Positions 21,557-28,873 of a stretch of DNA of 64,000 bases are shown piece after piece. Numbering within the stretch: position 1 is the stretch's first letter; the number at the start of each line of letters is the position of its first letter. The position numbers were made by a program, and so were the translations under genes. The notes beneath the pieces are model-generated. The model had not been told where the DNA came from. It worked only from the letters and a program-made list of their open reading frames with translations, and did not search any database. This DNA is from Clostridiales bacterium. Its GTDB lineage: Bacteria > Bacillota > Clostridia > Christensenellales > UBA1242. The stretch spans positions 62,001 through 126,000 of the forward strand of contig DPGI01000004.1 in the NCBI GenBank assembly GCA_003522085.1, written 5' to 3'.

Positions 21557-22096
21557 TTAATAATCTGTTCTAAGTTCGACAATAACGACTTTTTCTTTCT
21601 TTGTTCCTACGCCTGATTTATACACAGCAAACTCGACGATAACGTCAAAAAGGTTGTTGGCGGTTATGTATTTAATAAGGTCGCTGAATCCTGGCACTTC
21701 CCAAAAACGGTCGTCGTCAATCGTTGAAAAGATGGATTGATCAAGTGTGCGGGCTGTTGCTTCTGGGTCGATTGAATAGGTGAGTTCGACATTGTCACCA
21801 GAAATATATATGTCGCCTGTAAGCACTCTGCCAGGATAGGATTTAATTGAAACGGCAAGTGAGAAAAAGTCGTTGTATTCGTCGATGTGCTTAAAGCATT
21901 CGTTTTTGTCATGAATAAAATAGGTTTTTCCCATCGCGTGCTTAACATCACGAAGAACATAAACTGGGGCTTTGTATTTGTTAAAAAATTCTTCAACTTT
22001 TTGTCTATCGTTTTTTGTCGCTATAATTTCAGGAACGCGATTGAGTCCCAATTTTTTTATTTGATTAAAACTATCTTGTTTGTTTGCTATTTTCAT
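21557..22096 (-). CDS. Uncharacterised 179-residue protein
   Basis: I do not recognise this protein. It opens MKIANKQDSFNQIKKLGLNR and has alternating beta/alpha character: KAPVYVLRDVKHAMGKTYF, SLAVSIKSYPGRVLTGDIYI and a C-terminal strand-rich region ending VVIVELRTDY. The N-terminal half (Lys-rich, NRVPEII, then YVLRDV) is faintly reminiscent of an ATP-grasp N-terminal subdomain, but no complete nucleotide or metal site is visible, so I do not assign that. There is no signal peptide or membrane segment. Its ATG shares a base with the stop codon of the upstream RNHCP gene (TAATG on the minus strand), so the two are translationally coupled and probably work together. Confidence 0.65.
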   Translation of the reverse strand: MKIANKQDSFNQIKKLGLNRVPEIIATKNDRQKVEEFFNKYKAPVYVLRDVKHAMGKTYFIHDKNECFKHIDEYNDFFSLAVSIKSYPGRVLTGDIYISGDNVELTYSIDPEATARTLDQSIFSTIDDDRFWEVPGFSDLIKYITANNLFDVIVEFAVYKSGVGTKKEKVVIVELRTDY

Positions 22097-22431
22097 TATT
22101 TATCCTTTTTGTATTTATTTACATCATATGTCATATTCATTACACTAAGCAAGGTTTTAAAGTTGTCATCAGCGGCGGCTTTGTTGTTGTGTCTTTGCCC
22201 ACATTTTGAACATTTATAGCCAATTACATAGCCTTTTTTACTATTAAGCTTAACTTCTACTGGAACTAACACGCCGAGGCAGTCGTTTTCTCTGTCGCCA
22301 GGGTTGTTGTCAACGTGCAGTGAGCATAAACAATTTGTGCAGTGGTCGCGTGAAGAGTATTTGAGTGGTGGAACTGTAGTTCCACATACTTTGCATACAA
22401 ATCCTTCGTCAAGTGATGTAAATGTTTTCAT
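22096..22431 (-). CDS. RNHCP domain protein
   Basis: 111 residues with the RNHCP family signature: an N-terminal CKVCG pair, then SRDHCTNCLCSLHVDNNPGD and a C-terminal YKCSKCGQRH pair. The cysteines and histidine suggest one or two zinc-ribbon-like sites. The canonical motif RNHCPxCLxSxHVD is here RDHCTNCLCSLHVD. The biochemical role of the family is not known. The -10 box TATAAT (22443-22438, minus strand) is only six bases from the ATG and no ribosome binding site is present, so the message is probably leaderless. The downstream 179-residue gene overlaps its stop codon by one base. Confidence 0.85.
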   Translation of the reverse strand: MKTFTSLDEGFVCKVCGTTVPPLKYSSRDHCTNCLCSLHVDNNPGDRENDCLGVLVPVEVKLNSKKGYVIGYKCSKCGQRHNNKAAADDNFKTLLSVMNMTYDVNKYKKDK

Positions 22432-22437
22432 ACAAAG

Positions 22438-22467
22438 ATTATAAAACTAACAAGACTTTGTTGTCAA
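22438..22467 (-). promoter_or_regulatory. Promoter of the RNHCP operon (leaderless start)
   Basis: Minus strand TTGACA (22467-22462), 18 bases, TATAAT (22443-22438); the start codon begins six bases further on, at the predicted RNA start. Confidence 0.8.
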
Positions 22468-22473
22468 ATAAAA

Positions 22474-23151
22474 TCACAATTCATTTGTCGGAGCATGGAC
22501 AAGATCTTTCATGTTGTAAAGTCCACTTTGCTTTGTTACGATAAATTCGGCAGCTTTTTCGATGCCCGATGCAAATGCATCTCGCGACTGAGCTGTGTGG
22601 GTGAGAGTGATGCTTTCGCCGTCACCATAAAACGACAGCTCATGAGTGCCGACAACCGTTCCGCCGCGTGCGCTGGTCACTTGCAGTGGTTTGCCCATGC
22701 TGTTAAAAAGGCTTTCGATTTCTTTTGCCGTGCCGCTTGGCGCGTCCTTTTTATATTTGTGGTGAATTTCGTGCAGGGCAGCGTCGCCATCGAATCTCGA
22801 GCCAATAAATTCAGCGGCTTCTTTAAAAACTTGAACGCCATATGCCATGTTATAAGCGAGAAAAATAGGGATAAAACGGCTGCTATCCCTGATATAGGCT
22901 AATTCCTCATCACTGTGTCCAGTACAGGCTATGACCATAGGAATGCCGTTTTTTAACGCATATTCAACGCTTTTTATAGAGTTTTGATGCGCGGAAGTGT
23001 CAATTATCACTTCGGGACAAACGCTAAGGTCGCTGAGACTGATAAATTTTGCATCAACTTTGTCAATGCCGGCGACATTGTGTTTTTTTGAAACTTTATC
23101 TTTTACGCATTTGCCAAGTTTTCCGCTGGCTCCAACTATTGCTACTAACAT
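22474..23151 (-). CDS. dapB: 4-hydroxy-tetrahydrodipicolinate reductase
   Basis: 225 residues. DapB reduces hydroxy-tetrahydrodipicolinate with NAD(P)H in the diaminopimelate/lysine pathway in the cytosol. The N-terminal dinucleotide-binding loop is GASGKLG (residues 7-13). The catalytic signature EIHHKYKKDAPSGTA (HH, Lys and the substrate-binding SGT) and the RGGTVVGTHE motif are intact. Like other clostridial forms it is slightly short, with a compact N-terminal half. No clear ribosome binding site is seen. Its start lies 43 bases beyond the stop of the LysR-type gene on the same strand, so it may be read from that transcript or from its own weak promoter. No other lysine-pathway gene is in the window. 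Confidence 0.93.
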   Translation of the reverse strand: MLVAIVGASGKLGKCVKDKVSKKHNVAGIDKVDAKFISLSDLSVCPEVIIDTSAHQNSIKSVEYALKNGIPMVIACTGHSDEELAYIRDSSRFIPIFLAYNMAYGVQVFKEAAEFIGSRFDGDAALHEIHHKYKKDAPSGTAKEIESLFNSMGKPLQVTSARGGTVVGTHELSFYGDGESITLTHTAQSRDAFASGIEKAAEFIVTKQSGLYNMKDLVHAPTNEL

Positions 23152-23194
23152 GTTTTATATTTATGTTAATTTGCCGAAAAAATGTTAATTGCGG

Positions 23195-24079
23195 CTAGTT
23201 TTCAGAGTTTAAAATTTTTATAAATTCATCTTTGGCAGGGTTAGCGGCGGTCTTATTTAAATAAACCGAAAATTCGCGCATTTTGATTTTTGTGCTTTCA
23301 GAAAGCAGATAAACTTCTTGCTTGTTTATGCTGTCAATATAATAATCAAGACTCACGAACGCCATACCAAGCCCATTTTTGACAAAATCATAAAGCAAGG
23401 TGTAATTATCAAGTTCGTATTTAGGCGTGAAAATGAGATTGTTTTGCCTGCAATAATTATCAATGAATTTTCGCGAATTGTTTTTCTGGTTAGGTAAAAT
23501 AAGTTCGCTTAAAGGGAAGGCAGAACTAGTTAAAGGCAGGTGGTGATATTTTTCATAATAATTTTTATTGCCGATAAGTTGATAAACAACAGGAAATTTT
23601 TTCGCGCAAACTATTTCGTTTGGAGTCTGGCATGAATCGGTGAAAATGATGTCTAGTTGGTTGTTTATAAGTTTGTCAACCAAGTTTTCGCCATAATCAC
23701 GCAGCATTGTTATGCGCACATTTGGGTGTTTTTGAGCAAATTGAATCAAAAATTTAGAGATAATTTGGTTGCAGTTTGATGAATTTGCGCCAATTCTTAA
23801 AAATCCATCTTGCAAATTTTTTTGAAGTTGTCCAAGATTTTCAAGGCGGTCAAGCTCGGCGATAACGGGCTTTATTTTTTCATACAACAGCGAGCCAAGC
23901 GGCGTAAGTTCGACGCCTTTGTTTTTTCTTAAAAAGAGTTCTCCTCCAATTTGCTCTTCAAGCTGATGAATTTTTAAGGTTAAAGCGGGCTGTGAAACAT
24001 ACAAAATTTCACTTGCTGCGGTTATGTTTTTTGTTTCCGCAACCACTAAAAATGTCTTGTATAAGTTGTAATTTGTCAT
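23195..24079 (-). CDS. LysR-family transcriptional regulator
   Basis: 294 residues. The N-terminal winged helix-turn-helix (residues 1-60; LVVAETKNITAASEILYVSQ then PALTLKIHQLEEQIGGELFL) is a typical LysR reader domain. From about residue 88 a periplasmic-binding-protein-like effector domain follows (LRIGANSSNCNQIISKFLIQ), with the regulatory cleft expected in the region NQLDIIFTDS and GLGMAFVSLDYYI. The gene is divergent from thyX across about 95 bases, and the two promoters overlap there, the usual place for LysR autoregulation. dapB follows on the same strand. The effector cannot be told from sequence; candidate targets are itself, thyX and dapB. Confidence 0.9.
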   Translation of the reverse strand: MTNYNLYKTFLVVAETKNITAASEILYVSQPALTLKIHQLEEQIGGELFLRKNKGVELTPLGSLLYEKIKPVIAELDRLENLGQLQKNLQDGFLRIGANSSNCNQIISKFLIQFAQKHPNVRITMLRDYGENLVDKLINNQLDIIFTDSCQTPNEIVCAKKFPVVYQLIGNKNYYEKYHHLPLTSSAFPLSELILPNQKNNSRKFIDNYCRQNNLIFTPKYELDNYTLLYDFVKNGLGMAFVSLDYYIDSINKQEVYLLSESTKIKMREFSVYLNKTAANPAKDEFIKILNSEN

Positions 24080-24114
24080 AACTAAAATTTATCTCCATCA
24101 TTAAATTTATGTAT

Positions 24115-24143
24115 TTTACATTATATCAAACTGCTGCTATAAT
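24115..24143 (+). promoter_or_regulatory. thyX promoter
   Basis: TTTACA (24115-24120), 17 bases, TATAAT (24138-24143). The RNA would start near 24150, which excludes an upstream in-frame ATG at 24109 and supports the start at 24175. Confidence 0.85.
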
Positions 24144-24174
24144 GTCAATAGAAAAAACAAAAAGGAGACAAAAA

Positions 24175-25335
24175 ATGGAAGTAAAAATCATTGCCGAGAC
24201 ATCGACAAATCCAAAAAATTTCGAAGATGCGAGCGACTATAATCAGTTTAGCGGAAGAGTTGCTGGTGTTTGCTATATGCCTGGATCTTATCAAGATTTA
24301 GAAAACGAGCCAATCGAAAAAACATTAAAAAGAGCCAATCAAACCAAAGGGAGCGGACACCACAGCGTTTTTGATCATGAATATGTGTCGCTTTATCTTG
24401 AAGATGTGCCAAAATTTTTCGCGATGCTTATAAACAACGAAAAGGTTTATGCAACAAGCGAAAAATCAGCGCGCTATACAGTCATGAATCATTGCAGCGA
24501 GATCGAGAAAAAGTTGTATGACAAATGGTATAACATTTTTGTAGATGAAATCAGCAAACGCTATGGCAACGCTGGACCATTCATGAGCGAAAATCGCATA
24601 AAAAAATTGGCACAAGAAAATGCGAGATACTTTTTATCAGTTTACACTCCAACTTGCATGGTTTACACCACTTCTTATCGCCAATTAAATTATTTGGCGG
24701 GTTGGATGCAAGATTTAGAAAACAGCCCAAGCCAGTTGCTGCAAGACCTTGCACCTTATGCAAACAAATTGATTGATGAATTGAAAAAAGCAAACCTACT
24801 CGATCAAGACCTTATGAATGACAGAAAGGGTCGCACATTTTCGCTTTTGGCAAAGCGCGATCGAAGCGAAGAGTTTGGCGAAAATTACAGCATAAATTAC
24901 AAAGGCAGTTTTGCTTCTTTGGCGCAGGCTCAACGTCACAGAACTCTTGATTATGAAATGTCACTTATTGAGCCAACCGAATTTTATGTTCCTGAAATTC
25001 TTCGCGACGATGCGATTTTGGTTGCACAGTGGCTTAATGATATGCAAACGGTTTACAAACTTCATCCGCAAGCAGAACTTGTAAAAATAAATGAAAGGGG
25101 AACAGTCGAAAATCTAATCTTAAAAAGCAAAGAAAGATTGTGCTCTTGTGCTCAACTTGAAATCATGCGACAAACAAAAATGACGATGATGAAATATTAT
25201 TTCAGCACAAAAAACAAAGAAGTAAGCGACTATATTTCGCCATATTTAAAAGGGGCAAGATGCACAAGCGGTGACTATGTTTGCACTTCGCCATGCGCCT
25301 TTAAAGACGGCATAAATTTGGAAAGGGAAATTTAA
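24175..25335 (+). CDS. thyX: Divergent flavin-dependent thymidylate synthase family protein
   Basis: 386 residues, start chosen at ATG 24175 after AAAAAGGAGA. ThyX enzymes methylate dUMP to dTMP using FAD and methylene-tetrahydrofolate. The N-terminal part has the family's FAD/substrate region in modified form (GHHSVFDHEYVSLYLEDVPK and YATSEKSARYT). A signature-like motif RHRTLDYEMS lies at residues 254-263, but there are only six residues between RHR and the serine, where the classical motif has seven. The protein is longer than the usual 220-300 residues and ends with a Cys-rich segment (CSCAQLEIMRQ, CTSGDYVCTSPC). It therefore belongs to a long, divergent branch. No thyA is in the window. 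A small unknown gene follows 10 bases downstream. Confidence 0.8.
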   Translation: MEVKIIAETSTNPKNFEDASDYNQFSGRVAGVCYMPGSYQDLENEPIEKTLKRANQTKGSGHHSVFDHEYVSLYLEDVPKFFAMLINNEKVYATSEKSARYTVMNHCSEIEKKLYDKWYNIFVDEISKRYGNAGPFMSENRIKKLAQENARYFLSVYTPTCMVYTTSYRQLNYLAGWMQDLENSPSQLLQDLAPYANKLIDELKKANLLDQDLMNDRKGRTFSLLAKRDRSEEFGENYSINYKGSFASLAQAQRHRTLDYEMSLIEPTEFYVPEILRDDAILVAQWLNDMQTVYKLHPQAELVKINERGTVENLILKSKERLCSCAQLEIMRQTKMTMMKYYFSTKNKEVSDYISPYLKGARCTSGDYVCTSPCAFKDGINLEREI

Positions 25336-25345
25336 GGAGAAAGTT

Positions 25346-25813
25346 ATGGATTTTTTAAAACCTATTAAAAAAGATGAAAATTTAAACTTTTTTGAGCAAA
25401 ATCAATGCGTTTTTAATAAAAAAACAGGAAAAATGATTGCTTCGATTAAAAGTGGCCGAAATAATTTTGGCCTGCTTGGCGATTTAAAAGAGTCAAGTTG
25501 GGTGGATTATTTTGAAACCGGAGCAAGATGTTGCAGCGTTAAAGCGGGTAAATACACCTATGAATTTTACAACAATGACGGCAAAAGAATCGCGCATATG
25601 GAAAGTCATTTTGGTGGCAATCCTGACTATTTGTGGCTGAGCGTTTTAGAAACGGGAGTTGTTTCAAATGAATACTATGGAATGCAATTTGTTTATAGAT
25701 TTTCGAGTTATGATGGCGGTCGCACATATTATGCAACCGACTTTGACGAAATTGTCAAACGCGAAAGCGGCGAAAAAAATTGTCAGAGAAAAAAAGACGA
25801 GCCTTGTTTGTAA
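25346..25813 (+). CDS. Uncharacterised 155-residue protein
   Basis: It follows thyX by 10 bases with an AAGGAGAAAG site, so the two form an operon. I do not recognise the family. The sequence has no signal peptide or membrane helix and seems strand-rich: KKTGKMIASIKSGRNNFGLL, AGKYTYEFYNNDGKRIAHME and GMQFVYRFSSYDGGRTYYAT resemble short beta-meanders. The C-terminus is basic and contains two cysteines. Cysteines CC at about residues 66-67 are adjacent. A terminator about 95 bases downstream closes the unit. Confidence 0.65.
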   Translation: MDFLKPIKKDENLNFFEQNQCVFNKKTGKMIASIKSGRNNFGLLGDLKESSWVDYFETGARCCSVKAGKYTYEFYNNDGKRIAHMESHFGGNPDYLWLSVLETGVVSNEYYGMQFVYRFSSYDGGRTYYATDFDEIVKRESGEKNCQRKKDEPCL

Positions 25814-25906
25814 GAAAATATTTAAGAAATGTATTGTCATGATACAGGGGACAAAAGGCATGTATCAAAAAATTTACAAATCCAAAATCGGCGACCTTCT
25901 ATAATA

Positions 25907-25940
25907 AAATGAACTTATATTGTTTATAAGTTCATTTTTT
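25907..25940. terminator. Terminator, possibly bidirectional
   Basis: TGAACTTATA (25910-25919) pairs with TATAAGTTCA (25925-25934); A residues precede and six T residues follow. It would end the thyX operon, and the A run means it could also serve the minus strand. Confidence 0.8.
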
Positions 25941-26012
25941 ATAAATTCACAATTACAGCATGTTATTTTAGATAAATTTTATATTTACCAGATTTAATTG
26001 ACTGAAATGCGA

Positions 26013-26624
26013 TTATACAATATATCCATTTTGCATTAGCCAAATTGCAAATTTTGACATTGATGTGAAGCCGGTTTTTTCTAATATAAGGGTGATATTG
26101 TTTTTGATTGTTGATTCTGAAAAAGATAATTTTTGGGCGATTTCTTTTCGATTGTTGCCTTGGCAATAAAGTCTTACAATGTTAAGTTCGTTGTCGGTTA
26201 AATCTTTTAAAAATGATATTTCTTCTTTTTTGCTTAAAGGGAAGGTTGAATACCCATTCATAACATTGCGAATTACAGTAATCAACTCTTTTGTTGGAAT
26301 TGTCTTATACACAAAACTGTCTGCACCTTCTTTCTTGGCTCTGTCAATAAAGTTGATTTCCATAACAGATGTCATCATAACAATTTTAATGTTGGGATTG
26401 TCATTTTTTATATCTTTGACAAAATCTATGCTGTTGTGGTTGTTTGCACAGCAAATGTCTGTAAGAACAACATCAATATTGTGTTTATTTTTAAATGTAA
26501 AATAGTCCGCGATGTCTTTAAATTTTTCAACAATTTCAATCTCGCCGCTTGCTTGTAAAGATAAAGCCATTCCATCTAAAAGCAAATCTTGGTCTTCAAT
26601 AAGCAAAACTTTAATTTTATCCAT
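26013..26624 (-). CDS. NarL/FixJ-type response regulator
   Basis: 203 residues. The receiver domain (1-120) has the acidic pair Glu10-Asp11 (LLIEDQD), the phospho-acceptor Asp56 (DVVLTD), Thr85 region (VMMTSV) and the switch Lys (VYKTIP). Residues about 140-203 are a LuxR-type helix-turn-helix: LTDNELNIVRLYCQGNNRKE, IAQKLSFSESTIKNNITLIL. Such regulators pair with HisKA_3-type kinases, and one lies about 4 kb away beyond the divergent lipoprotein gene. Two palindromes between the two genes may be its binding sites. The ribosome binding site is TTTTAGGAGCG ahead of the ATG. Confidence 0.93.
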   Translation of the reverse strand: MDKIKVLLIEDQDLLLDGMALSLQASGEIEIVEKFKDIADYFTFKNKHNIDVVLTDICCANNHNSIDFVKDIKNDNPNIKIVMMTSVMEINFIDRAKKEGADSFVYKTIPTKELITVIRNVMNGYSTFPLSKKEEISFLKDLTDNELNIVRLYCQGNNRKEIAQKLSFSESTIKNNITLILEKTGFTSMSKFAIWLMQNGYIV

Positions 26625-26666
26625 TTTCGCTCCTAAAATATTGATTTTCTATATTATATAATCGGA

Positions 26667-26708
26667 AGTTGTCGGCAAGCGACACTTTAGTGGCATTTGC
26701 CAGCAACT
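26667..26708. repeat. Interrupted hairpin upstream of the response regulator gene
   Basis: AGTTG pairs with CAACT (26667-26671/26704-26708), GGCAA with TTGCC (26674-26678/26697-26701) and CAC with GTG around TTTA. The internal loops are symmetric. Read on the minus strand it lies in the 5' leader of the response regulator message. Confidence 0.6.
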
Positions 26709-26722
26709 GATGTTTATACAAT

Positions 26723-26797
26723 ATGTGATGCCTTGATTTATCAAGGTGGTTGCGACCAGCAACTTAAATTTGACTTGTTCAAATTTTAACATCACAT
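26723..26797. repeat. Cloverleaf inverted-repeat element A (four-way junction)
   Basis: An 8-base closing stem (ATGTGATG 26723-26730 with CATCACAT 26790-26797) encloses three perfect hairpins: CCTTGA-TTTA-TCAAGG (26731-26746), GTTGC-GACCA-GCAAC (26749-26763) and AAATTTGA-CTTGT-TCAAATTT (26766-26786). Junction spacers are 0, 2, 2 and 3 bases. No tRNA or riboswitch consensus is seen, so it may act as DNA (cruciform or protein-binding site) or as an RNA. Confidence 0.75.
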
Positions 26798-26799
26798 GT

Positions 26800-26808
26800 A
26801 TTATAACA
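26800..26808 (-). promoter_or_regulatory. Extended -10 promoter of the response regulator gene
   Basis: Minus-strand TGTTATAAT with TATAAT at 26805-26800. No good -35 box is present, but the TGn extension compensates. The RNA start would be near 26793, inside the closing stem of cloverleaf A. Confidence 0.6.
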
Positions 26809-26829
26809 TAAAAGTTGTCCAAAATAATA

Positions 26830-26872
26830 GGACTTTAGTCCTTTTTTATCAGCCAAAGAATAGACTTAAGTC
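26830..26872. promoter_or_regulatory. Tandem palindromes, candidate response-regulator operators
   Basis: GGACTTTAGTCC (26830-26841) and GACTTAAGTC (26863-26872) share the core GACTT-AGTC and have centres 32 bases apart, three helical turns. The second is centred about 42 bases ahead of the predicted lipoprotein RNA start, the classical activator position. The first is followed by six T residues and could alternatively be a weak terminator. Confidence 0.5.
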
Positions 26873-26897
26873 CAAAACAATTTTAATATTTATATGA

Positions 26898-26903
26898 TAT
26901 AAT
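26898..26903 (+). promoter_or_regulatory. -10 box of the lipoprotein gene
   Basis: TATAAT with no recognisable -35 box at the right distance; a palindrome sits there instead, which fits an activator-dependent promoter. Confidence 0.6.
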
Positions 26904-26974
26904 AAAAATGTGAAAAAGAAGATTGATAGATTTTCTTCTTGTATTTCACAAAAATTTAAATATAAGGAGAAAAC

Positions 26975-28744
26975 ATGACAAAGAAAAAATCTATTTTTGC
27001 ATTTGCTCTTGCGGCATGCTTAGCAGTCCCAGCAATGTTTATGCTATCAGCTTGTGGAAAACATGAACATTCGTTTAGTAGTGATTGGTCTCAATCAGAG
27101 ACACAACATTGGCATGAATGCACAGACAAAAAGTGCAATGAAAAACAAGACTTGGCTGAACACGAATTTGTATGGGAAGTAAAGACACCAGCAGGTGTTC
27201 ACACCGATAAGGTTGAAACAGGCACTTGCTCAATCTGTCAATATCAAAAAGACAGAACAGTTGAAGGCTCTGGTGCTAATATCCATTCTTGGGTATGGAA
27301 AGCTAACGACACTAAACACTGGCAAGAAACAACTTGCGAGCACGAAACCCCATTGAAACAAAATGAGCAAGACCATACTTGGGAATATACATCAGAAGGC
27401 GAATTAACGCACAAACGCCAAACCAATTGTGGCGCAGAAAAACATGCAACAAGAATAGAATCTAACATTCCACATAGATATACAGATGTAAATGATGTTG
27501 ATTGTAATGACTGTGGCTATGTAAGAAGTTTGACTGGAAAAGGCTCATTTAATGCAATTGCAGCAAAAACATACAATGCTGGAGCACAAGGTGTTGCTTT
27601 AAGCGATTACACAGTTGACGAAAAAATCAAAGACCTTTGCGAAATTCAATATAAAGTGAAAGGCGCAAACGATAGCACCTACACCACAACTGCACCAACA
27701 AATGCAGGAACTTATGAAGTAAGAATTTATTGCAAAGGAAATGCTACTTACCTAAAAGGCGAAGTTGCAAAAACAGATTATGTTATCAAGCAAATCGAAG
27801 TTAGAGTTGGCATTTCGTTCATAAAAGAAAAACAAACAACTTCTAATAATTATATAACCTTGGAAACATACGAGGTTACTAATCCTAGTCTTCCATCAAA
27901 TGTAACGCTAACTCTTCGTGCATATGGCGAACAATACAAAAATCAAGGAAGATATAGTATTGCAAAAACAAACGGCGAATTCGAAGGTTTGGAATTTGAC
28001 AACAAAAACTTTAAACCAATTCCAAATAAATCAACCCTTAGCATAAGCATTGTTGTTTATACCAATGAAGCACCTGTTGTTACTGGAACCAACCAAACTG
28101 AGAGTAATGTTAATTGGATAGGTTATGTAACCCCTCCATATCCAACTATCACAATGTACCAAATTACAACCGGAACCTTGCGAGTTGGTGACTATTTGAT
28201 TTGCGAAGGAGTTAATATTCCTTTGAAAGTTAAAGATATTAAACTTAATAAGGGTAGTGTTTCTGGCAGCACTTCGTCATCTTGTTTAAATATTGCATTG
28301 GCAGGAGAAACAGTAGACATTTCATTTGAAACACCAGGTTTTACAGAAAATGATGCAAAAACAAAACTTCTTAACAAAACCTTTACAAAAGTAGATTATG
28401 AAGTGCTTAAAGTGCAAACATCATTAAGCGGAAAAAATTATACTAACAATAGTTCAGAAAAATTATTGAATGTTGGAGAATGCAGATATCTTGAATTTAC
28501 TGTAACCATAATACAATCAACAACATTCACTATCTACCCAAGTGATTATGCTGGTGGATATGCTGGAGAAAATGCTTACGCGGTTTTCGATAAGACAACC
28601 GGAAAACCAATTGCAACAGCCGGTGTTAACACATTCACACTTTCTGAATCTGGAACATACACACTTGTTCTCAAATTAACAAAAACAGCCGAAGCTAGTG
28701 CTTCTGTTTCTTCAAAACCTATAAGCTTCTATGTTTCTTGGTAA
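26975..28744 (+). CDS. Secreted lipoprotein with His/Trp/Cys repeats
   Basis: 589 residues after a TAAGGAG site. The signal peptide ends at LSAC with Cys27 as the lipid site. Residues about 29-180 contain four or five repeats of the type HSWVWKANDTKHWQETTC, with HxHxF, HW and paired Cys residues (CTDKKC, CSICQY, CNDCGY), suggestive of small zinc-ribbon-like or metal-binding modules seen in clostridial surface proteins. Residues about 185-270 form an MBG-like beta domain (TYNAGAQGVALSDYTV; YTTTAPTNAGTYEVRIYCKG). The rest is strand-rich and ends in a possible Ig-like domain (FTLSESGTYTLVLKLTKT). It is flanked by the response regulator and the sensor genes, so it is probably the output or the ligand-binding part of that system. 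A terminator follows. Confidence 0.8.
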   Translation: MTKKKSIFAFALAACLAVPAMFMLSACGKHEHSFSSDWSQSETQHWHECTDKKCNEKQDLAEHEFVWEVKTPAGVHTDKVETGTCSICQYQKDRTVEGSGANIHSWVWKANDTKHWQETTCEHETPLKQNEQDHTWEYTSEGELTHKRQTNCGAEKHATRIESNIPHRYTDVNDVDCNDCGYVRSLTGKGSFNAIAAKTYNAGAQGVALSDYTVDEKIKDLCEIQYKVKGANDSTYTTTAPTNAGTYEVRIYCKGNATYLKGEVAKTDYVIKQIEVRVGISFIKEKQTTSNNYITLETYEVTNPSLPSNVTLTLRAYGEQYKNQGRYSIAKTNGEFEGLEFDNKNFKPIPNKSTLSISIVVYTNEAPVVTGTNQTESNVNWIGYVTPPYPTITMYQITTGTLRVGDYLICEGVNIPLKVKDIKLNKGSVSGSTSSSCLNIALAGETVDISFETPGFTENDAKTKLLNKTFTKVDYEVLKVQTSLSGKNYTNNSSEKLLNVGECRYLEFTVTIIQSTTFTIYPSDYAGGYAGENAYAVFDKTTGKPIATAGVNTFTLSESGTYTLVLKLTKTAEASASVSSKPISFYVSW

Positions 28745-28755
28745 TAATTTAAATA

Positions 28756-28788
28756 ATAAAAATCACACTTTAATCGGTGTGATTTTTT
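28756..28788 (+). terminator. Terminator of the lipoprotein gene
   Basis: AATCACAC pairs with GTGTGATT around an eight-base loop and is followed by a T tract. Confidence 0.85.
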
Positions 28789-28858
28789 TGTTGCACATTA
28801 AAAATTAGTGTTATTTACAACTTAATTTGCATTTATTTATGGAAAATCTGACTTTTTA

Positions 28859-28867
28859 TGTTATAAT
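28859..28867 (+). promoter_or_regulatory. Extended -10 promoter of the sensor operon (leaderless start)
   Basis: TGTTATAAT with TATAAT at 28862-28867. The start codon of the sensor gene is six bases further on, at the predicted RNA start. Confidence 0.7.
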
Positions 28868-28873
28868 ACAAAT

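Larger units (their letters stand above)
26625..26974. other. Structured divergent intergenic region
   Basis: This gene-free region between the response regulator and the lipoprotein holds four things listed separately: a 42-base interrupted hairpin (26667-26708), a perfect cloverleaf inverted-repeat element (26723-26797), a minus-strand extended -10 promoter (26800-26808) and paired palindromes (26830-26841, 26863-26872) ahead of the plus-strand -10 box TATAAT (26898-26903). A further AT-rich hairpin with GTGAAA/TTTCAC ends lies in the lipoprotein leader (about 26910-26949). Confidence 0.7.

Noticed and set aside
26723..26797. Cloverleaf A as a tRNA or known riboswitch
   Set aside because: No conserved T or D loop, no CCA and no anticodon-type loop of seven bases; it does not match any riboswitch core I know.
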